Shown here: positions 1 to 6,178 of the stretch, piece by piece
How positions within the stretch are numbered: the stretch's first letter is position 1
Layout of the letters: every line of letters starts with the position of its first letter
Notes under the pieces: generated by a model
Told to the model about the DNA's origin: nothing
Database searches by the model: none
What the model saw: the letters and a program-made list of their open reading frames with translations, nothing else
Position numbers and translations under genes: made by a program
Assembly: GCA_964507925.1 (NCBI GenBank)
Contig: CAZDRB010000024.1
Span: forward strand, 1-11,759
DNA: 11,759 bases
Source of the DNA: CAZDRB01 sp964507925
Lineage (GTDB): Bacteria; Patescibacteriota; Microgenomatia; UBA1400; UBA12108
Direction of reading: 5' to 3'

Positions 1-271
1 AAAAATGTTTGATTTCCTCGATAAATTGTGTAGAATAGTGCTTCCGCAAGTCAAGGACTTTCGGGGAGTCAAAACCACTTCTTTTGACGGTCACGGCAAC
101 TATACTCTCGGGCTCTCAGAGCAAATTATTTTCCCGGAGATAGACTACGCCAAGACAGAGAAAATTCATGGACTGGAAGTTGTCATCGTGACAACCGCCA
201 AAACCAACGACAGCGCCCGCGCCCTACTTACTATCCTTGGCATGCCTTTTGCCAAGGAGGATAACAAATAA
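1..271 (+). CDS. rplE: Large-subunit ribosomal protein uL5 (L5), 3' part only
   Basis: This is the C-terminal half (about 90 residues) of uL5, which binds 5S rRNA in the central protuberance of the 50S subunit and contacts the P-site tRNA. The reading frame is already open at base 2. The ATG at 5 is an internal methionine, because the sequence starting KMFDFLDKL matches the middle of uL5 and the family is about 180 residues long. Family marks seen: VKDFRG, GNYTLGLSEQIIFPEI, a TTAKT turn and the closing GMPF. The gene is therefore cut by the window edge, not truncated in the genome as far as can be seen. It lies first in the spc order, six bases ahead of rpsN. An AAGGAGG run at 254-260 inside its last codons may serve rpsN, although it lies far from that start. 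Confidence 0.96.
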   Translation, partial: KMFDFLDKLCRIVLPQVKDFRGVKTTSFDGHGNYTLGLSEQIIFPEIDYAKTEKIHGLEVVIVTTAKTNDSARALLTILGMPFAKEDNK

Positions 272-277
272 AAATAT

Positions 278-463
278 ATGGCTAGAAAAGCACTGGTTCG
301 CAAGAGCCTAAAAAAACCAAAGTATACGACTCGGGCACACAATCGCTGTCAGATTTGCGGTAGACCCAAGGCATACATGCGCCATTTTGGCATGTGTCGT
401 CTCTGCTTCCGCGAAGCCGCCCAAAAAGGCAATTTACCTGGAGTTACTAAGGCAAGCTGGTAA
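278..463 (+). CDS. rpsN: Small-subunit ribosomal protein uS14, zinc-binding type
   Basis: A 61-residue uS14, which sits in the head of the 30S subunit and helps assemble the 3' domain of 16S rRNA. It is the short zinc-ribbon form: Cys24-x2-Cys27 and Cys40-x2-Cys43 are all present, and the length fits that type (the zinc-free form is about 100 residues). The N-terminus MARKAL and the end GVTKASW are typical. The ATG at 278 lies 17 bases after an AAGGAGG run, wider than the usual 5-10, so initiation may depend partly on ribosomes ending rplE six bases upstream. rpsH follows after four bases. Intact zinc ligands imply this copy needs zinc; a zinc-free duplicate, if any, would be elsewhere. Confidence 0.98.
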   Translation: MARKALVRKSLKKPKYTTRAHNRCQICGRPKAYMRHFGMCRLCFREAAQKGNLPGVTKASW

Positions 464-467
464 ACAT

Positions 468-860
468 ATGATCAACGACCACATCTCAGACATGATAACG
501 CGCATAAACAACGCCTACGCTGTCTACAAAAAAACCGTCACTATGCCCCACACCAAAGTGTTGGAGGCTATCGCCAAGGTTATGCTCGAGGAGAAGTATC
601 TCTCCAAAGTCGAGGTGAGTGGGGAAGGAGTCAAAAAAGAACTCGTGCTCACCCTTTCCTACAATAGTGACGAACGCGCCGCGACTCACATCAAGCGCAT
701 CTCCAAACCAGGAGTGCGCATCTATCGCCCGCTCGCCAGCTTCAAGCCAGTCCTCTCTGGGCTCGGCATCGCAATCATCAGCACCTCAAAAGGGATTATG
801 TCCGACCGACAAGCTAGAAAAGAAAAAGTAGGAGGCGAAGTTCTTTGCGAACTTTGGTAA
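468..860 (+). CDS. rpsH: Small-subunit ribosomal protein uS8
   Basis: A 130-residue uS8, a primary binder of the 16S rRNA central domain. In E. coli it also represses spc-operon translation. The open frame extends upstream to 387 inside rpsN, but the family start is the ATG at 468 (MINDHISDMITRINN), which gives the standard length of about 130. The C-terminal hallmark occupies residues 105-130: STSKGIMSDRQARK, then VGGEVLCELW. The start comes four bases after the rpsN stop in a TAAACATATG junction with no good Shine-Dalgarno sequence; the nearest AAGG is 15 bases away. Translation is therefore probably coupled to rpsN. rplF begins seven bases after the stop. Confidence 0.98.
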   Translation: MINDHISDMITRINNAYAVYKKTVTMPHTKVLEAIAKVMLEEKYLSKVEVSGEGVKKELVLTLSYNSDERAATHIKRISKPGVRIYRPLASFKPVLSGLGIAIISTSKGIMSDRQARKEKVGGEVLCELW

Positions 861-867
861 CCATAAT

Positions 868-1416
868 ATGTCAAAAATCGGCAAACTTCCTATCACGATT
901 CCCTCTGGAGTAAGCGTCACGATCACGCCTGATTTGGTTACGGTCAAAGGTCCAAAGGGTGAGCTCAAGCAGGCAGTAAACCACATGATCAAGGTAGTTC
1001 AAGATGGAGAGACGCTCCAGGTCACAAGGGCGAGCGAAGACAAGCCGGTCAGAGCCCTTCACGGCATGACGAGATCCATTCTCGCCAATATGATCAAAGG
1101 CGTAACCGAAGGATTTAGCAAAAATCTCGAACTAGTTGGCACCGGTTACCGCGCTCGCCTTGCTGGGAAAAACCTGATTCTCTCCCTCGGCTTTTCTCAC
1201 GAAATTGAGTACGCCCCCCCTGAGGGAATCGAGCTCAAAGTCGAAAACACCAACCTCATCACCGTTTCTGGATTTGATCTCCAGGCAGTTGGTCAGGCCG
1301 CTGCCGTTATTCGCTCTTACCGAAAACCAGAGCCTTACAAGGGCAAAGGTATCCGCTACGCCGGAGAAGTTGTGCGTAGGAAAGCCGGCAAAGCCACCAA
1401 GGCCGCCGCCGCCTAA
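868..1416 (+). CDS. rplF: Large-subunit ribosomal protein uL6
   Basis: A 182-residue uL6, a two-domain protein near the sarcin-ricin loop and the factor-binding site of the 50S subunit. The start MSKIGKLPITIPSGV is the classic uL6 opening, and the signature PEPYKGKGIRYAGE lies at about residues 154-167, followed by a basic, Ala-rich tail ending in four alanines. Length is normal for the family (about 175-185). The ATG at 868 follows rpsH by seven bases (TAACCATAATATG). No Shine-Dalgarno sequence lies at a useful distance; the AGGAGG at 830-835 encodes the GG of uS8 and is 32 bases away. It is followed after five bases by rplR, in the canonical spc order. Confidence 0.98.
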   Translation: MSKIGKLPITIPSGVSVTITPDLVTVKGPKGELKQAVNHMIKVVQDGETLQVTRASEDKPVRALHGMTRSILANMIKGVTEGFSKNLELVGTGYRARLAGKNLILSLGFSHEIEYAPPEGIELKVENTNLITVSGFDLQAVGQAAAVIRSYRKPEPYKGKGIRYAGEVVRRKAGKATKAAAA

Positions 1417-1421
1417 AACAT

Positions 1422-1766
1422 ATGATTCTAAAAACTAAAAAACAAGCTCGTACTACTCGCGTCCGTGCCTCTGTCAAAACTTCTGGAAGACCGAGATTGA
1501 CCGTGTATCGCACCAATATGCATATCTGGGCACAGATCGTGGATGACGGCGCCGGCCAGACACTCGTCTCTCTAAACACGAAGGCTCTCAAACCCAAAAA
1601 AGGTGAGACCAAGACTGTTCAGGCCACGAAGCTAGGAACCGAACTCGCCAAGCTCGCCCTCGCGAAAAAGATCAACTCAATCGTCTTTGATCGAGGGGCT
1701 TATAAATATCATGGTCGAGTCAAGGCTGTTGCCGAGGCTGCCAGGGCCGCAGGACTCAAATTTTAA
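1422..1766 (+). CDS. rplR: Large-subunit ribosomal protein uL18
   Basis: A 114-residue uL18, which binds 5S rRNA together with uL5 and anchors it in the central protuberance. The N-terminal part is short and basic, then comes the SGRPRLTVYRT motif (residues 21-31), and the protein closes with the family hallmark FDRGAYKYHGRVKAVAEAAR near residues 89-108, ending GLKF. Length is typical (110-120). The start at 1422 follows a TAAAACATATG junction with no recognisable Shine-Dalgarno sequence, after the GCC-rich end of rplF. rpsE follows after 21 bases. Its neighbours on both sides are the expected spc genes. Confidence 0.98.
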   Translation: MILKTKKQARTTRVRASVKTSGRPRLTVYRTNMHIWAQIVDDGAGQTLVSLNTKALKPKKGETKTVQATKLGTELAKLALAKKINSIVFDRGAYKYHGRVKAVAEAARAAGLKF

Positions 1767-1787
1767 CAATAAAGGACTAGTCGAAAT

Positions 1788-2327
1788 ATGTACAACAATA
1801 GACAACAAAATCGCGAGCGAGCACCAAGAGCTCCACAAGAATTTGACGAAAAAGTCATTCGCATCTCGCGTGTTACCAAAAAAACCAAAGGCGGCAACAA
1901 CATGAGCTTTACCGCGCTTGTGGTCGTGGGTGACCGCAAAGGTCGAGTCGGAGTTGCTCTTGGCAAAGCCAAGGATGTCATGAACGCTATCAAAAAAGGA
2001 GTTCGTCGTGGCAAAAAGACTGTCATCACAATTCCTCTAATCGAAAATAGAACTATTCCCTATGCCCTCACCATCAAGCTCGGAGCCGCCAAGCTTCTCC
2101 TAAAACCAGCTCCCGCCGGTACTGGAGTTATCGCGGGTGGCGCAGTTCGTGCTATTCTAGAGCTCGCAGGAGTCAAAGATGTCGTCTCCAAGATTCTTGG
2201 CACGAACAACAAAATGAGCAACGTCAGCGCGACGTTCGAGGCTCTCAAAGTCATGAAAAAAACCGTCGCAACAAAAGAAGCGCTCGGCCAAGTTACAACC
2301 AAAACCAAAGCAAAAACTAAGAAATAA
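1788..2327 (+). CDS. rpsE: Small-subunit ribosomal protein uS5
   Basis: A 179-residue uS5, a protein of the 30S body and neck involved in decoding accuracy and mRNA entry. A polar N-terminal tail (about residues 1-18) leads into the S5 N-terminal fold (about 19-85), with the loop SRVTKKTKGGN and then SFTALVVVGDRKGRVGVALG. The C-terminal domain carries LLKPAPAGTGVIAGGAVRAI and DVVSKILGTNN. A Lys-rich tail (KTKAKTKK) ends it. In the loop where spectinomycin-resistance changes map in E. coli, the usual GGR is GGN here. The start at 1788 is served by AAAGGA at 1771-1776 with an 11-base spacing. rplO starts only two bases after the stop, leaving no room for the rpmD gene that usually sits here. 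Confidence 0.98.
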   Translation: MYNNRQQNRERAPRAPQEFDEKVIRISRVTKKTKGGNNMSFTALVVVGDRKGRVGVALGKAKDVMNAIKKGVRRGKKTVITIPLIENRTIPYALTIKLGAAKLLLKPAPAGTGVIAGGAVRAILELAGVKDVVSKILGTNNKMSNVSATFEALKVMKKTVATKEALGQVTTKTKAKTKK

Positions 2328-2329
2328 CT

Positions 2330-2776
2330 ATGAAACTACACACACTCCCCAAGCTCACCACCATGAAAAAAAAGCGTCTCGGGCTCGGGTATGGCTCAGG
2401 AGTAGGCGGGCACACGAGTAGTCGTGGTCAAAAAGGTCAAAAATCTAGGGGTAGCGTCAGACTCTCATTCACTGGTTCCTCCTGGGTCTGGTTCAAACGC
2501 CTACCCTTTATGCGGGGCAAATCTCGCTTTAACTCATTTGGAAAAAACATGCTCCTCACCCTCTCAGACCTCAATGGTTTTAAGGATGGGGAAGTAGTTA
2601 CAAAAGACTCGCTGATCAAAGCCAAGCTTATCTCCAAAAATCAAGCTACCATCTCCAAGATTAAGATCGTCGGCGAGGGTGAGCTCAAGAAAAAACTCAT
2701 CGTACAAGTCCCGGCGACCAAGTCTGCCCAAGCAAAAATAATCGCGGCCAAGGGAGAATATAGTGGACAAGCTTAA
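2330..2776 (+). CDS. rplO: Large-subunit ribosomal protein uL15
   Basis: A 148-residue uL15, a late-assembly protein buried in 23S rRNA. It opens MKLHTLPK and has the Gly-rich basic extension (GLGYGSGVGGHTSSRGQKGQ, about residues 18-37) that threads into rRNA, followed by RLPFMRGKSRFN and the globular C-terminal domain ending in KGEYSGQA. Length is normal. The start is two bases after rpsE without a Shine-Dalgarno sequence, so coupling to rpsE is likely. The last 14 bases overlap the start of secY in another frame. Gene order rpsE-rplO-secY without rpmD is characteristic of Patescibacteria. Confidence 0.97.
   Translation: MKLHTLPKLTTMKKKRLGLGYGSGVGGHTSSRGQKGQKSRGSVRLSFTGSSWVWFKRLPFMRGKSRFNSFGKNMLLTLSDLNGFKDGEVVTKDSLIKAKLISKNQATISKIKIVGEGELKKKLIVQVPATKSAQAKIIAAKGEYSGQA
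2751..2756 (+). promoter_or_regulatory. Ribosome binding site that fixes the GTG start of secY
   Basis: AGGGAG lies inside the 3' end of rplO, six bases before the GTG at 2763. The spacing is ideal and supports GTG as the true secY start even though it overlaps the rplO stop region by 14 bases. Confidence 0.75.
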
Positions 2777-4049
2777 AGAGCTAATTACCACCTTTAAAAC
2801 CAATCGCGAACTCAGGCGCAGACTCATTGTAACTCTCCTTATCTTGGCCATTTTTCGCCTTATTACCCACATTCCGGTTCCGGGCGTTGACCTCGCTGCC
2901 ATCAAAGAAGTCTTTGCAACTAACCAGCTCCTCTCGCTCCTCGACGTCTTTTCCGGGGGCACGCTTGCCAACTTTTCAATTCTCGCCCTTGGCCTCAACC
3001 CATACATCAACGCCTCGATTATTATGCAGCTCATGACCATGATCTCGCCCAAACTAGAAGAGCTCCAAAAAGAGGGTGAGACAGGCCAGAACCAGATCAA
3101 CCAATACACTCGGATGCTGACCGTGCCACTTGCTATTATGCAAAGCGCAGCCATGTATATGCTCCTCAAAAATAGTAATCTTGTCACAACTACTGACCCC
3201 CTCGCCCTGATCGCGCTTCTTGCGACCATGACCGCTGGGAGTATTTTTCTCATGTGGATCGGCGAAAATCTGACCGAATACGGCCTAGGAAACGGGATCT
3301 CACTCCTCATTTTCGCGGGCATTGTTGGGCGCATGCCAGTCACTTTTCTGCAAACAAGCTCCCTTGCCTCGACCTTGAATCCGGCCAACATTTTAGCCTT
3401 TGTTGTTCTTGGATTATTCGTTATTTTCTCGATCGTCGCAATCGACGAAGCCAAGAGGCAGATCCCCGTTGCCTATTCAAGGCGTATTAGGGGAGGCAAA
3501 GATGTCGGCGGGGGAACTACCTATCTCCCGATCAAGTTAAATAACGCGGGCGTTATTCCAATTATCTTTGCAATCGCTCTCGTTCTCGCCCCGAGCATGC
3601 TCGCCAACCTCTTGACTAATATTGCTAACCAATCAGTGGCGCTTGCTGCGACCAAGTTTGTAGCCTGGTTTACCCCAACTTCGTTCGCCTACAACCTCTT
3701 TTACTTCGCCATGGTCGTGAGCTTTACCTATTTCTACACCGCAGTTGTTTTTGATACCGACAAAATCAGCGATCAGCTCAAAAAAAATGGTGGCTACGTC
3801 CCGGGTATCCGCCCAGGTAAAGAAACCTCCAAATACTTGGGCTACATTGTCAAGCGAACAACGCTTGCGGGCGCGATGTTTCTTGGCCTGATCGCGATTC
3901 TCCCAAGCATTGTTCAGAACATGACCGGGATCACAACCCTGACAATCGGCGGAACCTCGATCTTGATCGTGGTCTCGGTAGTGCTTGAAACCTACCGCAA
4001 AACTCAGTCTTATCAGGTCGCCAAAAACTACGACTCTTTTATCAAATAA
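2763..4049 (+). CDS. secY: Protein translocase channel subunit SecY
   Basis: A 428-residue SecY, the pore subunit of the SecYEG complex in the cytoplasmic membrane that exports or inserts proteins with SecA or the ribosome. About ten hydrophobic segments are visible, the first at residues 21-35. Family motifs follow in order: the ITHIPVPGVD turn (34-43), GLNPYINASIIMQL (77-90), SPKLEELQKEGE (95-106) and YGLGNGIS (173-180). Then come a basic cytoplasmic loop with SRRIRGG, TYLPIKLNNAGVIPIIFA, and PGIRPGKET before the last membrane segments. Length is normal and the C-terminal tail is short. The start is a GTG overlapping rplO by 14 bases, with AGGGAG six bases before it. It is the only GTG-started gene in the window. 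adk follows after 21 bases. SecE and SecG are not encoded here. Confidence 0.98.
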   Translation: MDKLKELITTFKTNRELRRRLIVTLLILAIFRLITHIPVPGVDLAAIKEVFATNQLLSLLDVFSGGTLANFSILALGLNPYINASIIMQLMTMISPKLEELQKEGETGQNQINQYTRMLTVPLAIMQSAAMYMLLKNSNLVTTTDPLALIALLATMTAGSIFLMWIGENLTEYGLGNGISLLIFAGIVGRMPVTFLQTSSLASTLNPANILAFVVLGLFVIFSIVAIDEAKRQIPVAYSRRIRGGKDVGGGTTYLPIKLNNAGVIPIIFAIALVLAPSMLANLLTNIANQSVALAATKFVAWFTPTSFAYNLFYFAMVVSFTYFYTAVVFDTDKISDQLKKNGGYVPGIRPGKETSKYLGYIVKRTTLAGAMFLGLIAILPSIVQNMTGITTLTIGGTSILIVVSVVLETYRKTQSYQVAKNYDSFIK

Positions 4050-4070
4050 TATTATTATTGAAAGGAAAAC

Positions 4071-4646
4071 ATGAGCAAAAACATCATATTCTATGGTCCC
4101 GAGGGATCAGGCAAATCAACTCAAGCCAAAATGCTCGCCGAAAAACTAGGGGTACCCTGTCTAATTTCTGGAGACCTTGTTCGTTGGGGCGCTGAGTTTG
4201 ACAAAGGCTTAATCGGCGACGTCTGCCGCGAAGCTCTTGCTAAGGGATACTACGTCGCTGACTCCGAGATGTTTGTTCTCTGGAAGGGAAGGCTCAAACA
4301 ACCAGATACCGAAAATGGCTGGGTAATCGACGGCTTCCCCAGGAACATGACTCAAGCAGAGTTTCTCGAGGACAAACTTGATAAATATGGGAAAAAAATC
4401 GACATTGTCTTTTATCTCAAGGTTGAGGAGTCTGTGAGCATTGCAAGACTACTCAAACGCGGTCGCAAAAACCCTGACGGATCAACAAACGATACGGAAG
4501 AACTCATCAAAGAGCGCCTTCGCAGATACAAGGCAGAGGAAGCAGACGTTCTAGCTTATTACCAAGAGAGAGGGGTGCTAATCGAGGTCAACGGCGAACG
4601 CGAGATCGAGGCTATCCACGGAGATATTGTTAGCAAAGCTCTATGA
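4071..4646 (+). CDS. adk: Adenylate kinase, short-lid type, divergent P-loop
   Basis: A 191-residue cytosolic kinase that should catalyse ATP + AMP to 2 ADP. The P-loop at residues 9-17 reads GPEGSGKST, where the family usually has GxPGxGKGT: Glu11 replaces Pro and Ser16 replaces Gly. The AMP-binding region keeps SGD (33-35) and Arg38, the DGFPRN motif is at 87-92, and RGR (130-132) begins a short lid without the four-Cys zinc knot. RLRRY (149-153) carries the closing arginines. Start choice is supported by AAAGGA at 4061-4066, four bases before ATG. The stop overlaps the map start (ATGA), so the two are translationally coupled. The P-loop changes make another nucleoside monophosphate kinase conceivable, but the position between secY and map and the DGFPRN motif favour adk. 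Confidence 0.92.
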   Translation: MSKNIIFYGPEGSGKSTQAKMLAEKLGVPCLISGDLVRWGAEFDKGLIGDVCREALAKGYYVADSEMFVLWKGRLKQPDTENGWVIDGFPRNMTQAEFLEDKLDKYGKKIDIVFYLKVEESVSIARLLKRGRKNPDGSTNDTEELIKERLRRYKAEEADVLAYYQERGVLIEVNGEREIEAIHGDIVSKAL

Positions 4647-5398
4647 ACAAGCTCCAAGCCATGAAGATCGGTGGAGCCATGCTCGGCAGAGTTAGGCAAG
4701 AGCTCTATCACTTTACCAAAGTCGGAGTCTCTCCAAAAGATATCGAACTTAAGGCGAGGCAGCTAATCAAGGCCGAGGGCGGCGAGCTCTCTTTTACCAA
4801 GGTTCCCGGATACCGCTGGGCAACTTGTGTCAATCTCAACGCTGGAATAGTCCATGGCATTCCCGAAAGTAGAACTCCACTCAAGGAAGGCGACCTCGTG
4901 ACTGTTGACGTCGGCGTCTTCTATCGTGGCTACCACACGGATGCTGCCTTCTCCAAGGTCGTTGGGAGAGCCACTCCCGAGCAAAAACGCTTTCTGCAAG
5001 CAGGCATGGAGGGTCTTGACCTAGCGATTCGCGCCGTCCGTGCCGGGGGTTATATCGGGGATATCTCGCGTGGCATGGAAACCGCCCTCAAAAAATCCGG
5101 CTACCAGGCTACAAAAGAGCTTACCGGACACGGTGTAGGTCAAGAACTTCACGAAGAACCTATGATCTCAAACGTTGTCCTGGGTCCTGCCGAGAAAACC
5201 GAAAAGCTTGTCGAGGGACAAACTCTCGCCATAGAGATCATTTATGTCGAGGGCAAACCGGAGCTTGTACTCGAGGAAGATGGCTGGACAATCTCGACAA
5301 AAGATGGTAGACTTTCCGCTGTGTTTGAAGAGACCGTCGCCGTTACGGGGGACGGTTGTTCTATTTTGACCAATCCTACATTGTTTCAGATCACTTAA
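4643..5398 (+). CDS. map: Methionine aminopeptidase, type I
   Basis: A 251-residue dimetal hydrolase that removes the initiator Met from nascent proteins after deformylation. All metal ligands of the pita-bread fold are seen: Asp89, Asp100, His163, Glu198 and Glu229. Substrate-contacting His71 (VHGIP) and His170 (ELHEEP) are also present. Length fits a plain type I enzyme with no N-terminal zinc-finger extension. One oddity is that the usual I-E-P around the fourth ligand is AIEII here, so the proline after Glu198 is lost. The start overlaps the adk stop as ATGA, with no separate Shine-Dalgarno sequence. The last 40 or so bases also appear to hold the promoter of infA. Placing map in the ribosomal cluster ties its level to protein synthesis. 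Confidence 0.97.
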   Translation: MNKLQAMKIGGAMLGRVRQELYHFTKVGVSPKDIELKARQLIKAEGGELSFTKVPGYRWATCVNLNAGIVHGIPESRTPLKEGDLVTVDVGVFYRGYHTDAAFSKVVGRATPEQKRFLQAGMEGLDLAIRAVRAGGYIGDISRGMETALKKSGYQATKELTGHGVGQELHEEPMISNVVLGPAEKTEKLVEGQTLAIEIIYVEGKPELVLEEDGWTISTKDGRLSAVFEETVAVTGDGCSILTNPTLFQIT

Positions 5399-5409
5399 TC
5401 TGGTACAAT
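5381..5409 (+). promoter_or_regulatory. Predicted sigma-70-type promoter for infA and the alpha-type cluster
   Basis: A -35-like TTGTTT at 5381-5386 is followed, after exactly 17 bases, by TACAAT at 5404-5409, which matches five of six consensus bases. TGG directly before it makes an extended -10. It straddles the map stop codon. Transcription would start near 5416, only about seven bases before the infA ATG. A 5-base inverted repeat (CAGAT 5387-5391, ATCTG 5398-5402) lies in the spacer. The promoter call comes from consensus matching only; no expression data are available. Confidence 0.55.
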
Positions 5410-5422
5410 AGCTAAATTAATT

Positions 5423-5668
5423 ATGAGCAAAGCCGACGTCACAGAAAAAATAGGCACTGTTACCGAGGCCCTCCCAAACACAATGTTTCGCGTCCTTCTT
5501 GACGACGGACCCGAGATACTTGCACATTTGTCTGGCAAAATGCGCATGTACCGAATTAGTATCATGCCAGGAGACAAAGTTAAGCTGGAGATGACTCCTT
5601 ATGACACGACCAAGGGTCGTATCACCTATCGAGTCCGCGAAGGCCAGCAACCAGGAACAACTACATGA
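5423..5668 (+). CDS. infA: Translation initiation factor IF-1
   Basis: An 81-residue single OB-fold protein that binds the 30S A site and assists IF2 and IF3 in start-site selection. Family marks: EKIGTVTEALPNTMFRV (residues 8-24), AHLSGKMRM, the PGDKVKLEMTPYD stretch and GRITYR near residue 70. It is about ten residues longer than the usual 72, because of a polar tail (VREGQQPGTTT). No Shine-Dalgarno sequence precedes the ATG (the leader is AGCTAAATTAATT), and the predicted transcription start lies about seven bases upstream, so initiation may be essentially leaderless. Its stop overlaps the rpmJ start (ATGA). It opens the alpha-type cluster. Confidence 0.97.
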   Translation: MSKADVTEKIGTVTEALPNTMFRVLLDDGPEILAHLSGKMRMYRISIMPGDKVKLEMTPYDTTKGRITYRVREGQQPGTTT

Positions 5669-5778
5669 AAGTTCAAGCATCACTTAAAAAACGCTGTCTC
5701 AAGTGTAAGTTTGTTCGCCGCAAAGGCGTTTTATTTATTGTGTGCGAAAATCCTCGCCACAAGCAGCGTCAAGGATAA
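5665..5778 (+). CDS. rpmJ: Large-subunit ribosomal protein bL36
   Basis: A 37-residue zinc protein of the 50S subunit, short enough to be missed by length cut-offs. Reading from the ATG at 5665 gives MKVQASLKKRC, then LKCKFVRRKG, and the end NPRHKQRQG. The zinc ligands Cys11, Cys14, Cys27 and His32 are in the canonical C-x2-C-x12-C-x4-H spacing. The start overlaps the infA stop (ATGA), and AGGA at 5653-5656 lies eight bases before it. rpsM follows after three bases. The zinc form matches the zinc form of uS14 in this window. Confidence 0.97.
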   Translation: MKVQASLKKRCLKCKFVRRKGVLFIVCENPRHKQRQG

Positions 5779-5781
5779 TTT

Positions 5782-6177
5782 ATGCCACGTTTAGTTGGAA
5801 TCGACCTACCAGAAAACAAAAGAATCGAGGTTGCCCTCACCTACGTCTATGGGATTGGCCCCAAGGTCGCCCTCTCTCTTCTAGAAAAAACCAAGATTAA
5901 TATCGATACCAGGGCCAAAGATCTGACCGCCGAAGACATCGCCAAACTCCAAAAAGCCATCGAAGAAATCAAAGTCGAGGGTGACCTGAGAAAAGAAATT
6001 CGCGAAAACATCCAAAGACTCAAAAGAATTGGTAGTTATCGCGGCAGCCGTCATGTTGCCGGATTACCAAGTCGTGGCCAAAGAACCAGAACCAATGGTC
6101 GCACGCTCCGAGGTAAGAGAAAAACCATCGGAGCCATGAAGAAAGAAGACGCCGCCAAAGTCGGAGGAGACAAGTAA
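5782..6177 (+). CDS. rpsM: Small-subunit ribosomal protein uS13
   Basis: A 131-residue uS13 of the 30S head, which forms bridges to the 50S subunit and reaches the P-site tRNA with its basic tail. The N-terminus MPRLVGIDLPENKRIEVALT and YGIGPKVA are classic, with an H2TH-type helical region in the middle. The signature SYRGSRHVAGLPSRGQRTRT (about residues 87-106) and NGRTLRG precede a Lys-rich end. AAGGA at 5771-5775, six bases before the ATG and formed by the end of rpmJ, supports the start. The last codons supply GGAGGA (6163-6168) as the ribosome binding site of rpsK, which begins one base after the stop. Confidence 0.98.
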   Translation: MPRLVGIDLPENKRIEVALTYVYGIGPKVALSLLEKTKINIDTRAKDLTAEDIAKLQKAIEEIKVEGDLRKEIRENIQRLKRIGSYRGSRHVAGLPSRGQRTRTNGRTLRGKRKTIGAMKKEDAAKVGGDK

Positions 6178-6178
6178 T

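Noticed and set aside
387..467. Upstream extension of the rpsH frame into rpsN
   Set aside because: It would add 27 residues with no place in uS8; the ATG at 468 gives the exact family start and length.
2564..3454. Long open frame on the minus strand opposite rplO and secY (296 codons)
   Set aside because: It lies wholly opposite two certain genes, its protein is Arg/Ser/Met-rich without any recognisable motif, and such mirror frames are common opposite membrane-protein genes.
4045..4056. Perfect palindrome AATAATATTATT between secY and adk
   Set aside because: Pure A/T, no adjoining T-run terminator and no -35 element at the right distance. It is most simply low-complexity spacer around the stop codon.
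5366..5409. TTGACC at 5366-5371 as the -35 of the infA promoter
   Set aside because: The spacer to TACAAT would be 32 bases, far too long; TTGTTT at 5381 gives the correct 17 bases.
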